Shown here: positions 24,372 to 33,794 of the stretch, piece after piece | How the letters are laid out: each line of letters opens with the position of its first letter | Position numbering within the stretch: position 1 is the stretch's first letter | Source: Duganella sp. Root336D2 | GTDB lineage: Bacteria; Pseudomonadota; Gammaproteobacteria; Burkholderiales; Burkholderiaceae_D | Length of the DNA stretch: 64,000 bases | NCBI RefSeq assembly: GCF_001425005.1 | Contig: NZ_LMDB01000012.1 | Coordinates: forward strand, 521,737 to 585,736 | Reading direction: 5' to 3' | Program-made: the position numbers and the translations under genes | The notes under the pieces: generated by a model | Databases searched by the model: none | Seen by the model: the letters and a program-made list of their open reading frames with translations, nothing else | What the model was told of the DNA's origin: nothing

Positions 24372-24392
24372 CCGAGTACGGAGAGTGGACGC

Positions 24393-24998
24393 TTACTGCT
24401 TGCGGCGGCGCAGGGTTAAACCCATCATGCCCAGGCCGAGCAGCAGCGAGGCGATAGTTGCCGGCTCCGGTACGGCGGCCGTCAGCGAGACGTTATCGAG
24501 CGAACCGCCGATGCTGTCGCTGATGCCGGAAGCCTTGAAACTCAGGTTCGACAGGCTGCCAACGGCAAACATCGACAACTCAATCTTGAACCAGTTGGTC
24601 TTGGAGGTGAAGTTGTCCTGCTCGACGTGCTTCAGCAGGTTGCCGTTCCACAGGACGTCAATGCCGTTGGTGGCAGCCGAGGTATTTTCACGCGGGGCAT
24701 AGAAAAAGGACAGGTTGTACTCGCCGCCAGCAATGGTGTCGATGGTCTGGCTGATCCAGCTATTGCCCGTGGAATCCAGCTCCAGGAAGTTGCCGCCGTC
24801 CTGCGCTGTGCCGGCCACGTTATTGCGTACTTCAACGCCCTTCGAACCTACACTCCATCCATCGAGCCCGGATTTGATGGTCCAGGAACCAGCGGCTATC
24901 GGGTTCTTTTCAAAGCTGCCATTGGTGATCAGGTCGATCGGGCCGGCGTAGGCGGAGCCTGCAGCGAAAAACAGGAAGGCGGTCAGAAGTTTCTTCAT
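24393..24998 (-). CDS. PEP-CTERM sorted exported protein, 201 aa
   Basis: This 201-residue protein has a signal peptide (MKKLLTAFLFFAAGSAYA) and a C-terminal PEP-CTERM signal: VPEPATIASLLLGLGMMGLT followed by LRRRKQ. Between them lies a carbohydrate-binding-like beta sandwich (DLITNGSFEKNPIAAGSW; GGEYNLSFFYAPRE; SLDNVSLTAAVPEP) of the type often seen in such proteins. The PEP motif is expected to be cleaved by an exosortase, none of which lies in the window, and the protein released into extracellular matrix. No sigma-54 site is seen upstream, unlike the PEP-CTERM gene at 28424. Confidence 0.88.
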   Translation of the reverse strand: MKKLLTAFLFFAAGSAYAGPIDLITNGSFEKNPIAAGSWTIKSGLDGWSVGSKGVEVRNNVAGTAQDGGNFLELDSTGNSWISQTIDTIAGGEYNLSFFYAPRENTSAATNGIDVLWNGNLLKHVEQDNFTSKTNWFKIELSMFAVGSLSNLSFKASGISDSIGGSLDNVSLTAAVPEPATIASLLLGLGMMGLTLRRRKQ

Positions 24999-25066
24999 CT
25001 TGTCGAAATTAAATGAACGTTGCGCAAAAGTTATTGTGATTGTAGCACGGTTGAGTGCAGGCTTGC

Positions 25067-25801
25067 TCACTCGCGCCGTTTTACCGACATAACGACCATG
25101 TGGTGATAGCCGCCATCTGTTTTGATCGCGAAGCACCCTATGCCGCGCAATACGTCTGCGGCCACGACAGTCATGTCCTTCGCATCCTGATGATCGGCTC
25201 TCCATGTCGGGACAGTGAGGCGGGGATAAGCGCGCTGTTCGCCAAAGTCGCGAACGGCAGCGATGCGGGAGCGAACTGGCTCCAGCAGGTCGAAGTTCGC
25301 CCAGGACCACGTCCAGGTATTGCTGTCGGTTGAATGGGTGCCGACGAATTCGACGTCGGCCACAATCTGCAAGTGATCGCCGTGAATGAAAACCAGTTGC
25401 GCGCTTCGCTGGTAACAGTCCCAGACCGGATAATTCCGGAGGCCGAAGACATCGGTCATGGCTCCTGGCTGGGCCCATTCGGCTTTGCGCAAGGTCTCCA
25501 GGTAGTGAGTCCATTCAGCCTGCCTGGCGTCGTCCAGGCAGGTGATGCTTTGCGCCATGGCGCCTTCATAGCAATGCCCGCAAATTACATCGATCTCGAC
25601 TTCACCTTCGTTCATGGCGTTCCATCCGCCTTCACGCTCATATACCTCATTACATACCGCACACCAGGCGTCGCGCCAGGCGGCATCTTTTTCAGGATAG
25701 CCGCAATGCCATTTTTGAGCCGGATTCCCGATCAAATGGCTGCAAACGTAAACGAAGCCGCTTTCGCCGTGAGCGGGGCAGATAATGGTTGCGATTGTCA
25801 T
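25067..25801 (-). CDS. Hypothetical protein with Cys-rich N-terminus, DUF6882-like
   Basis: It encodes 244 residues. The N-terminal part has paired cysteines and histidines (ICPAHGESGFVYVCSHL; WCAVCNEVYE; VICGHCYEG) that suggest a zinc-binding module. The C-terminal part (HLQIVADVEFVGTHSTDSNT, then WTWSWANFDL) resembles DUF6882-type domains as remembered; this is tentative. Function is unknown. The first 20 bases around its start codon recur at 26009-26028, pointing to a local duplication. Confidence 0.6.
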   Translation of the reverse strand: MTIATIICPAHGESGFVYVCSHLIGNPAQKWHCGYPEKDAAWRDAWCAVCNEVYEREGGWNAMNEGEVEIDVICGHCYEGAMAQSITCLDDARQAEWTHYLETLRKAEWAQPGAMTDVFGLRNYPVWDCYQRSAQLVFIHGDHLQIVADVEFVGTHSTDSNTWTWSWANFDLLEPVRSRIAAVRDFGEQRAYPRLTVPTWRADHQDAKDMTVVAADVLRGIGCFAIKTDGGYHHMVVMSVKRRE

Positions 25802-25803
25802 GG
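25784..25803. repeat. 20-bp direct repeat over a start codon, copy 1
   Basis: AATGGTTGCGATTGTCATGG spans the start codon (minus strand) of the gene ending at 25067. An identical copy is at 26009-26028. Confidence 0.7.
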
Positions 25804-25900
25804 TGGCGAGTCTATCAGCGAACTTTTTTGCGTCCTTACCTCACCATCTGCTGGCGGTTGAACAAGGGATGAGTCGCCACGATGCGCGTGTTGAGCATGG

Positions 25901-26026
25901 TCAGGATGTGGAGTTGGTAATGATTGCGTGCATCCGCTGGATGGCAAGAGCCTTCCATGCGTCAGTGGTGCGGTCTCGGACATCATTGTCGATTGCGGAA
26001 ACGTATGCAATGGTTGCGATTGTCAT
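25901..26026 (-). CDS. Possible 41-aa protein beginning MTIATI
   Basis: The minus strand encodes 41 residues (MTIATIAYVSAIDNDVRDRT...), with the same first six residues as the gene at 25801 because the start region is duplicated. The frame extends upstream with a hydrophobic stretch (LATAFAMTIATIAYVSAI), so it could alternatively be a remnant of a small membrane protein. No ribosome binding site is evident. The surrounding 25802-26117 region otherwise holds no convincing gene. Confidence 0.3.
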   Translation of the reverse strand: MTIATIAYVSAIDNDVRDRTTDAWKALAIQRMHAIITNSTS

Positions 26027-26028
26027 GG
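26009..26028. repeat. 20-bp direct repeat over a start codon, copy 2
   Basis: Identical to 25784-25803, 225 bp away, again placing an ATG and the codons for MTIATI on the minus strand. Confidence 0.7.
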
Positions 26029-26117
26029 CAAAGGCAGTGGCCAGATACGGCCAGCGCCCCAAGTGCCCACAAGCCCAACTGGGAGACTCGCGATCAGAGG
26101 TACAAGAACAGGAAATG

Positions 26118-26176
26118 AAAAAAGCCCACCCGCACAGAGCGCGGGCTGGGCCGCGTTCTGGCAAGTGGGCTTTTTT
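26118..26176 (-). terminator. Terminator of the groES-groEL operon
   Basis: AAAAAAGCCCAC and GTGGGCTTTTTT close a long stem-loop with an inner GC-rich hairpin, 23 bp past the groEL stop. It has U-runs on both strands and could stop transcription both ways. Confidence 0.85.
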
Positions 26177-26198
26177 GTGAGCTCGGTGAGCCGGCTGA

Positions 26199-27872
<1,674 letters not shown>

Positions 27873-27887
27873 CTAGGGGGGCTGTGA

Positions 27888-28178
27888 TTACTTCTGTACC
27901 ACGGCCATGATGTCTTCTTCGCGCATTACCAGCAGTTCCTGGCCGTCAACTTTAACGGCTTGGCCGGCGTATTTGCCGAACAGAACGCGGTCGCCCACTT
28001 TCACTTCCAGAGCACGCACGGTGCCGTTGTCAGCAACTTTGCCGTTGCCAACTGCCAGCACTTCACCCTGGTCTGGTTTCTCAGCAGCTGCATCAGGGAT
28101 GATCAGGCCGGACGCGGTCTTGGTTTCCTGGTCCAGGCGTTTGACGATGACGCGGTCATGCAAAGGGCGAAGGTTCAT
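27888..28178 (-). CDS. groES: Co-chaperonin GroES (Hsp10)
   Basis: This 96-residue protein is the heptameric lid of GroEL. It shows the family start [20 protein letters not shown], the mobile loop around [20 protein letters not shown] and the end [18 protein letters not shown]. Full length. It is the first gene of the groESL operon, downstream of a combined sigma-70/sigma-32-type promoter and a CIRCE operator. Confidence 0.97.
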   Translation of the reverse strand: MNLRPLHDRVIVKRLDQETKTASGLIIPDAAAEKPDQGEVLAVGNGKVADNGTVRALEVKVGDRVLFGKYAGQAVKVDGQELLVMREEDIMAVVQK

Positions 28179-28212
28179 ACAAAACTCCTTTTACTCGGTT
28201 TATTGACAGTTG

Positions 28213-28239
28213 TTAGCACTCTCGGCTAACGAGTGCCAA
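28213..28239 (-). promoter_or_regulatory. CIRCE element (HrcA operator)
   Basis: TTAGCACTC, nine bases, then GAGTGCCAA: the CIRCE consensus with a single mismatch in the second arm. It lies between the groESL promoter and groES, so HrcA should repress the operon in the absence of stress. Confidence 0.92.
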
Positions 28240-28241
28240 CA

Positions 28242-28271
28242 ATTATAGGGACGACACTTTCCCTTTTCAAG
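28242..28271 (-). promoter_or_regulatory. groESL promoter, overlapping sigma-70 and sigma-32 type
   Basis: On the minus strand TTGAAA and TATAAT are 17 bp apart, an excellent sigma-70 promoter. The same bases read CTTGAAA, 14 bases, CCCTATAA, close to the heat-shock sigma-32 consensus. The CIRCE operator begins right after it. Confidence 0.8.
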
Positions 28272-28380
28272 GGAATTTCTTTGCGTTTGATCAAGCGTTG
28301 AATTGATGGCAATCATGCCAAGGAGGCAATGTCGTGGCGCGCGAGGGGCGGAGAGGGGGCAAAAGCGGGGGCTGGAAATG

Positions 28381-28408
28381 AAAATGGGACCGTTGCCGGT
28401 CCCATTTT
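28381..28408 (-). terminator. Terminator of PepA-like gene
   Basis: AAAATGGGACCG and CGGTCCCATTTT pair across TTGC, immediately past the stop at 28424, with a short T-run on each strand. Confidence 0.8.
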
Positions 28409-28423
28409 CGTCATGCGTGGAGA

Positions 28424-29236
28424 TTAACGCTGTTTGCGGCGATACACGCCAGCCATGCCGAGCAGGCCGATGCCGAGCAGGCCCAGCACGCCCGGTTCAG
28501 GGACGGGGGCGACGAAATCGAGGATGCCGCCTTCCTGGGTGATGGCAATGTCGAGGGCGTTGGTGCAGTCGACGGTATCGCAATCGACGCCTTGCGTGGT
28601 GTTGTTGAACGCCGCAAACGATGCGCTGTAGAACGGATCAGGGTCAAAGAAGTAGTCCTTGCCTTCCGCGGTCAGGAACCAGCTCATGGTGACGTTCTGG
28701 AACACGCCGCCGAGGTTGTCGATGCCGCCCACGCCGTTGTAGGCGAAGTCGGACCAGGCCAGCTGGGTTTGTGCGCCGGCGAAGTTCACCGAAGGATCGG
28801 TGCCGACCACCGCCTGGTTATAGGTATTGTCGTTGCCGACATCGGCCCACAGCTGCAGCGACAGGGCGGTCGGGGTGCAGGATACGCCCGGGCCAAGAAT
28901 CCCGCTGCAAGTGAAGTCCTGGTGGAAGGTGGCGTACAAGCCGTAGTCGAAGTTGACGCGGGTATCGGCGGTCGAGACATTGTTCGAATTCAGGGAAAAG
29001 CCGCTGAAGACGATGTAGCCGTTGGACACGTAGTTGTTGCCCACGCCCGTATAGGCGACGCGCGCAGACGAAACGCCGTTGAGGGCGTCGGCCGTGAAGA
29101 TATTGCCAGCAGGTGCCAGTCCGGTTGGGTTCACCTGGAAAGAAGGTGCAGCGGCTGCGCTGCCGGTCGCCAGCGCGCCAAACGCAAGCAGCATGCTGGC
29201 GGCGAGGCCGCGAACGCTAGGTGTGAGAATCTTCAT
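28424..29236 (-). CDS. PEP-CTERM protein, PepA (flocculation-associated) type
   Basis: This 270-residue exported protein has a signal peptide (LAASMLLAFGALATGSAAAA) and a C-terminal PEP-CTERM signal (VPEPGVLGLLGIGLLGMAGV then YRRKQR). The mature start SFQVNPTGLAPAGNIFTADA resembles Zoogloea PepA-type proteins that mediate floc formation; that assignment rests on memory of the family. The start at 29236 has GGAGAA before it. A perfect sigma-54 promoter lies about 80 bp upstream, in line with what is known of PrsK-PrsR-RpoN control of such genes. The exosortase and PrsKR genes are not in the window. Confidence 0.82.
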   Translation of the reverse strand: MKILTPSVRGLAASMLLAFGALATGSAAAAPSFQVNPTGLAPAGNIFTADALNGVSSARVAYTGVGNNYVSNGYIVFSGFSLNSNNVSTADTRVNFDYGLYATFHQDFTCSGILGPGVSCTPTALSLQLWADVGNDNTYNQAVVGTDPSVNFAGAQTQLAWSDFAYNGVGGIDNLGGVFQNVTMSWFLTAEGKDYFFDPDPFYSASFAAFNNTTQGVDCDTVDCTNALDIAITQEGGILDFVAPVPEPGVLGLLGIGLLGMAGVYRRKQR

Positions 29237-29317
29237 TACATTTCTCCGTTGAGAGGATAGAGCACCAGTTTTGGGATGACTGAGCATTAAATTTGATCAG
29301 GCCATGATCCTTATCCA

Positions 29318-29333
29318 AGCAATCCGTATGCCA
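29318..29333 (-). promoter_or_regulatory. Sigma-54 promoter of PepA-like gene
   Basis: On the minus strand TGGCATACGGATTGCT matches TGGCAY-N5-TTGCW at every position. The surrounding region 29237-29560 is AT-rich and otherwise holds no gene; activator sites probably lie in 29334-29560 but none was recognised. Confidence 0.8.
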
Positions 29334-29560
29334 CATTTAAAATACCGCCAAAAAACAAACGCTTAGTATTAACTTTCAAACCATGTTGTTTGCGTTGCTC
29401 GGCCCGTTCTGTAAAATATTCCGACATGTAGCTTCTCAAAATTAAGTAGCAAATTCAACGACTTGGGCGATATATTTGGTGAGCATTCGCATGGTTTGAT
29501 ATTTTGTGTGACTTTTTATGCCGCGGGCAGCGTGAGTATTAATTTAAAATTAATCCATAT

Positions 29561-30454
29561 TTATTTTGATTGCTCAGCCAGCATTGCCGAGAATTTGCGC
29601 TTGGCTAATTGGATCGCCAGCCAGTTCAAGGGGTGGCGATTGCCGCCCGGGCGCCAGGTATGGACGAACTTGTCGCGATAGGCGTCGTACTGGAAGCCAT
29701 GCGGTGCGGCCAGCAGCTTGCCGCGCTTGAGCATCATCTTGATGGCCTGGGTGGCCGCCACGCCTGAGCACAGCTGGCAGGCCATCGAGGTCGAGGCGCC
29801 GCGCCGTTCCGCCAGGTTGATACCGCCGGGTACCAGGTAGCTGCGGTGCAGGGCGGCCGGCGCCAGTCCGACCAGGAAGCGGATTGCCATATCGAGCTCC
29901 GGCAAGTCGCCCCAGCCGAAGTATTCTTCGAAGCTCATCCCGCCGGGCACGAAGTTCAGGCCGGCCACGCTCATGCCCAGCGGCGCCGCACAGGTGGCCG
30001 GCACGCCCAGCGCCTCGCACATGGCATAGGTCTGCTTGCGCGCCTCGAAGGCGAAAAAGTCCAGCCCGTCGACGTACACGTCGGCACCCTGCAGGAAGTC
30101 GCGCAGGTTGCCCTGGTTGACCCCTTGCGGGAAGGTGCGGATCTTCACTTCGGGGTTGATGTCGCGCGCCATGCGCGCCATCACGTCAACCTTGGGCTGG
30201 CCCAGCGTCGACATGAAGGCGCCGGCCTGGCGGTTGAAGTTGGGGATGTCGAAGGTATCGAAGTCGGCCAGGTGGAAAGCGCCCACGCCCATGCGCGCCA
30301 GCGTCAGCAGGTGCACGCCGCCCACGCCGCCGGCGCCGGCAATCGCCACGCATTTGTTGCGCAGCGCTTCCTGCTCTGCCCCGGTAACCCAGCCGATATT
30401 GCGCGAGAACGCTTGCGCATAGTCGAAGCGGCGTTCGGTGTTGGATTCAGCCAT
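29561..30454 (-). CDS. ThiF/MoeB-type E1-like adenylyltransferase
   Basis: This 297-residue protein belongs to the E1-like activating enzymes that adenylate a C-terminal carboxylate. It shows the nucleotide-binding loop CVAIAGAGGVGGVHLLTLAR near residue 36, the conserved FDTFDIPNFNRQ (DxxxNxxRQ-like) motif, and a later CQLCSG pair. No ubiquitin-like or ThiS-like partner is encoded nearby. Instead it lies 3 bp after a FeeM-like N-acyltransferase gene, so it may activate or process an acyl amino acid or peptide made by that enzyme. Substrate unknown. Confidence 0.85.
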   Translation of the reverse strand: MAESNTERRFDYAQAFSRNIGWVTGAEQEALRNKCVAIAGAGGVGGVHLLTLARMGVGAFHLADFDTFDIPNFNRQAGAFMSTLGQPKVDVMARMARDINPEVKIRTFPQGVNQGNLRDFLQGADVYVDGLDFFAFEARKQTYAMCEALGVPATCAAPLGMSVAGLNFVPGGMSFEEYFGWGDLPELDMAIRFLVGLAPAALHRSYLVPGGINLAERRGASTSMACQLCSGVAATQAIKMMLKRGKLLAAPHGFQYDAYRDKFVHTWRPGGNRHPLNWLAIQLAKRKFSAMLAEQSK

Positions 30455-30457
30455 GGC

Positions 30458-31198
30458 TTATTCCTGTTCCCGCAGCCGATGGATGATTCCCGCTTCTTCA
30501 TGCTGCGAGAAGAACAGCGGATAGAAAGAACGTTCGTCGGAATCGGGCTGCCCGCCGAAGCGGCGGATCTGCTCCTTCATGTACGACAGTTCGATGTGCA
30601 TCAGCACCCCGCGCACGTTGACGCGCGGATTGACCACCTCTTCGCCGAGCTGGCGGAAGCCAAGCATGCGCTGGTAGAACTGGCGATGGCGCGGCGTGAC
30701 TTCGATGAACAGGACGTCGAAGCGGTGGATATCGTAGGCATACATGACGGCCAGGTGGATCAGTGCCGCCAGGTAGCTCTTCGATTTTGGCCCCATGTCG
30801 AAGGCCAGTTTGATGAATTCGCAGACGCGTTTGCCGCGCGCCCGGAAGGCGTCGATTTCGGCGCCGAACAGCTGGTCGGCCAGGATGCCGGACGGGCTGT
30901 CCAGCCCGAGGGTCAGCGTGCCGACTGCTTCGTCGCGGCTGTGCGCCATGAGCGTGACGCGGTTCGGGTCGTCGGTGAGTGCATGGGTGCCTTCCAGGCC
31001 ACGCCAGGCGTACATCTTGTGAATCAGCATGCTCGCCTTGCTACGCCCTTCGGGCGTGTCGACTAATCTGATTCCGAAGGTGTTCTCCCCGGTGACGATG
31101 TCCTGCATCTCCGCCAGCAAGCGGTCATCGCGAAAAGGGTCGTCGGCGCGTGTGGCATCGAGCGCAGTGTCGACCCGTTCGACCTGCTTGTACTGCAT
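30458..31198 (-). CDS. FeeM-like N-acyl amino acid synthase (GNAT fold)
   Basis: This 246-residue protein resembles FeeM, which links an acyl chain from acyl carrier protein to an amino acid, and is related to autoinducer synthases. Visible family features are NTFGIRLVDTPEGRSKASML near the start, VTLMAHSRDEAVGTLTLGLD, CEFIKLAFDM and FIEVTPRHRQFYQRMLGFRQ (the GNAT acyl-binding end). The ATG at 31198 is preferred over one five codons earlier because GGGAGG lies five bases ahead. It forms a two-gene unit with the ThiF-like gene. The amino acid and acyl chain used are not known. Confidence 0.82.
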   Translation of the reverse strand: MQYKQVERVDTALDATRADDPFRDDRLLAEMQDIVTGENTFGIRLVDTPEGRSKASMLIHKMYAWRGLEGTHALTDDPNRVTLMAHSRDEAVGTLTLGLDSPSGILADQLFGAEIDAFRARGKRVCEFIKLAFDMGPKSKSYLAALIHLAVMYAYDIHRFDVLFIEVTPRHRQFYQRMLGFRQLGEEVVNPRVNVRGVLMHIELSYMKEQIRRFGGQPDSDERSFYPLFFSQHEEAGIIHRLREQE

Positions 31199-31213
31199 AG
31201 TCCCTCCCAGCAT

Positions 31214-31260
31214 AACTTGTCAGAATTTGTGGTCTTTTCGTAAATAAATAATGACAAGTT
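31214..31260 (-). promoter_or_regulatory. Inverted repeat upstream of the FeeM-like gene
   Basis: AACTTGTCA (31214-31222) and TGACAAGTT (31252-31260) are perfect nine-base arms whose centres are 38 bp apart, in an AT-rich stretch directly before the gene. The geometry suits a regulator bound on both sides of a promoter. The regulator is unknown. Confidence 0.5.
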
Positions 31261-31397
31261 CAGCTTGCTATCGCAACGGCAGCTCATGCAAGCGTGCGCA
31301 GGGCAGGTGCGCGCCGGCGCCCGCTCTATGAACGAGGGGTGTTTAGCGTTTCCGGAGGGTTATATTTCTTGGGAGCTTGATATGCCTGAATTGCTAG

Positions 31398-32792
31398 TCA
31401 GTTGTCGCTTGCGTCTGCCGGCAGGGACAGGCTGAAGGTGAGCTGGGCCGGCGTGCAGTCGGACAGGCGCAGTTCGCCGCCATGGGCGCGGGCGATTTCG
31501 CGCGCCAGCGCCAGGCCCAGCCCCACGCCCGCCACGCGGCGGTCATAGGCATGGCCGGCGCGGTAGAAGCGGTCGAACAGCCGGTCGCGCTGTTCGAAGG
31601 CGATGCCGGCCGAAGCGTTGGCCACGTCGATTTGCCAGCCGGTGCCGGTGCGGCGGGCGGCGATGGCGATCCAGCCCTCCGGCACGCCGTACTTGACCGC
31701 GTTGCTGACCAGGTTTTGCAGCACCTGCCGCAGCAGGTCGGCATCGCCCCGCGCATCCATGCGCGCCGGCAGGTCGAGCCGCAACGGGCGCTCGGGCGCC
31801 ATCATGTCCAGGTCGTCGGCCAGCTCGCGCAGGATCGGCACCAGGTCGAGCGCCTGCAGCGGGATCTGCAGCTGGCCGGCATCGGCGCGCGACAGCATCA
31901 GCAGCTTGCGCACGACGTTGTCGAGGCGGCGCACTTCATCCAGCATGTCGGCCAGCGACTGTTCCAGTTCCGGGTAGGCGCCGGCCCGCTCGAAGGCGCG
32001 TTCCAGTTCGCCCTGCAGGATCGAGACCGGCGTGCGCAGCTCGTGCGCGGCATCGCCGGAAAAGCGGGCCGACTGCAGGAAGCTGCGCTCCAGCCGGTCC
32101 AGCATGTCATTGAAGACGGTGACCAGGCGTTCGAATTCCTGCACCTCTTCATCGGCAGCCACGCGCTGCCGCAAATCGCTGGCGCGGATGCGCTCCATCA
32201 CGCCGCTCAAGTGCTCGATCGGGCGCATGGCGCGGCCGGCCAGGTACCAGGCCACGCCGCCGACCGCCAGGCAAAGCAGGATCACGGCGCCGCCAAAGCG
32301 CCAGATGGTGGCCTTCAGCTGGGCCTCGGACAAGGTGGTGTTCACGCCGAGTTGCACCACGACGCTGCCGCGCCGCGTCTGGCCGATGCGCCACTGCGTA
32401 CCGCCGCCGTAGTAGGTGCGCAGTTCGCTGTCGGCAGCCTCCGGCACCAGCAGGGAAGCCGGCCAGTTCGGACTCCGGTAAAGCTGGCCTGCCTGGTCGT
32501 CCACGGCGCGCAGGATGGCGAAATTCTCCGTGCTTTCGATTGGCGCAAAGGCACTGAAGCTGGCGTTCAGGTGGGCATCGATCGAGGGCCATACTGTCGG
32601 CGATCTGGTGCTGAAACCCGGCCCCGCCAGGTGCGCCACCATCATGCGGTCCAGGATGCTGGCCCGGCGTGCGACGACAGCCAGGGCGGAGGCGACGAAC
32701 AGCGCCGCAATGACGCCGACGGCCAGGCCGGTCGTGATCAGCGCAATGCGGATGCGGAAGGAGCGGATGAACGGCCGGCGCGCAGGCTTCAT
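31398..32792 (-). CDS. Two-component sensor histidine kinase (EnvZ/QseC-like)
   Basis: This 464-residue kinase has two membrane segments (RIALITTGLAVGVIAALFVA near 15 and AVILLCLAVGGVAWYLAG) framing a periplasmic sensor of about 130 residues. A HAMP linker follows, then HisKA with SGDAAHELRTPVSILQGELE, and an ATPase domain with NLVSNAVKYG and GVGLGLALAREIARAHGGEL. The start at 32792 overlaps the regulator stop by 4 bp; the longer frame upstream is a shadow of the regulator gene. The signal is unknown. Confidence 0.88.
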   Translation of the reverse strand: MKPARRPFIRSFRIRIALITTGLAVGVIAALFVASALAVVARRASILDRMMVAHLAGPGFSTRSPTVWPSIDAHLNASFSAFAPIESTENFAILRAVDDQAGQLYRSPNWPASLLVPEAADSELRTYYGGGTQWRIGQTRRGSVVVQLGVNTTLSEAQLKATIWRFGGAVILLCLAVGGVAWYLAGRAMRPIEHLSGVMERIRASDLRQRVAADEEVQEFERLVTVFNDMLDRLERSFLQSARFSGDAAHELRTPVSILQGELERAFERAGAYPELEQSLADMLDEVRRLDNVVRKLLMLSRADAGQLQIPLQALDLVPILRELADDLDMMAPERPLRLDLPARMDARGDADLLRQVLQNLVSNAVKYGVPEGWIAIAARRTGTGWQIDVANASAGIAFEQRDRLFDRFYRAGHAYDRRVAGVGLGLALAREIARAHGGELRLSDCTPAQLTFSLSLPADASDN

Positions 32793-33469
32793 GCGTCGCC
32801 GTCCGGCTTGCGCAGGCGGTAGCCGACGCCGCGCACCGCTTCGATGGCGACGTGCTCGGGCAGGGCCAGTTTCTTGCGCAGGCGCTGGATGCAGACGTCG
32901 ACCATATTGGTTTGCGGGTCGAAGTCGTAGCCCCAAACATGCTCGAGGATCTGGGTGCGGGTGTAGACCCGGCCCGGCGCGCGCATCAGGTATTCCATCA
33001 AATTGAATTCGCGGCTGGTCAGTTCGACTTCGCGGCCGTCGAGTTCCGCCACGCGCGTCAGCCGGTCCAGCTTGAGCGGGCCGGCCGTCAGCACGTTCTG
33101 CCGTTCGCCGCTGACACGGCGCAGCAGCGCGTGGATGCGGGCGACCAGTTCTTCCATGTAGAACGGCTTGGCCAGGTAATCGTCGGCGCCCAGGTTCAGG
33201 CCCTGGAGCCGGTCGTCGAGTTCATTGCGCGCTGTGAGCAGGATCACCGGCGTGTCGCGGCCGTCGCGGCGCAGCGCTTTCAGGATCGCCAGGCCGTCCC
33301 GGCCCGGCACCATGATGTCGAGCAGGATGATGTCGTACTGGCGTGACAGCGCGTAGTCATAGCCCAGGTTCCCATCTTCGCAATGGTCCACCAGGATGCC
33401 TTGTTCGCGCAATCCGCTGCATACAAAGCTCGCGATCCGCTGTTCGTCTTCTACCAGTAGGGCTTTCAT
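32789..33469 (-). CDS. OmpR-family response regulator
   Basis: This 226-residue regulator has a receiver domain (MKALLVEDEQRIASFVCSGL; phosphoacceptor in IILLDIMVPGRDG; KPFYMEEL) and a winged-helix DNA-binding domain ending RLRKKLALPEHVAIEAVRGV. It is the partner of the overlapping kinase gene. The start is uncertain between 33469 and 33478. A perfect dyad GATTACA-N4-TGTAATC lies 53-70 bp upstream, between it and a divergent 41-aa gene, and is a likely binding site. Confidence 0.88.
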   Translation of the reverse strand: MKALLVEDEQRIASFVCSGLREQGILVDHCEDGNLGYDYALSRQYDIILLDIMVPGRDGLAILKALRRDGRDTPVILLTARNELDDRLQGLNLGADDYLAKPFYMEELVARIHALLRRVSGERQNVLTAGPLKLDRLTRVAELDGREVELTSREFNLMEYLMRAPGRVYTRTQILEHVWGYDFDPQTNMVDVCIQRLRKKLALPEHVAIEAVRGVGYRLRKPDGDA

Positions 33470-33521
33470 CCCCAGCATTGTCTGGAAATGCCAAAGCGCC
33501 GTCAATGCGGGCGGCGCCCGA

Positions 33522-33539
33522 TTACAGATTTGTAATCAA
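33522..33539. promoter_or_regulatory. Dyad operator between response regulator and small gene
   Basis: GATTACAGATTTGTAATC has perfect seven-base arms and a four-base spacer, in the divergent promoter region of the OmpR-type regulator and the 41-aa gene. It is a plausible binding site of that regulator. Confidence 0.6.
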
Positions 33540-33603
33540 AGCGCGGGCCGTCCTGTCATTTTCGCCTGGTGTAATGGCGGGGTTCAATCACGGGAGACGG
33601 AAC

Positions 33604-33729
33604 ATGAGCCTCGGCATCTGGTTCAGGGAACTAGGCCATGACCTGGCCGATATTTGCGGCGCGTTCAAGGATGTGTGGATCGACATCGCGGCGGCGGCGC
33701 GGAAGATCGCAGGGCACGCTTACAAATGA
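33604..33729 (+). CDS. Small protein of 41 aa divergent from the two-component system
   Basis: The frame MSLGIWFRELGHDLADICGA continues to a short C-terminal FKDVWIDIAAAARKIAGHAYK and stops at 33729. GGGAGA lies 8 bases before the ATG. The peptide appears helical and amphipathic with aromatic residues, and has no signal peptide. It lies divergent from the OmpR-type regulator with a dyad operator between them, so it may be an output of that system. No homologue is recognised. Confidence 0.55.
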   Translation: MSLGIWFRELGHDLADICGAFKDVWIDIAAAARKIAGHAYK

Positions 33730-33794
33730 GCTACAATCGTAAGCATCTATAACACCAAGTTGACCGCACAATCGTGCGGCTCTATAGTTTCGGG

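Noticed and set aside
24393..25514. A 373-residue version of the PEP-CTERM protein starting at 25514
   Set aside because: The upstream part is a shadow of the gene at 25067; the signal peptide beginning at 24998 marks the real start.
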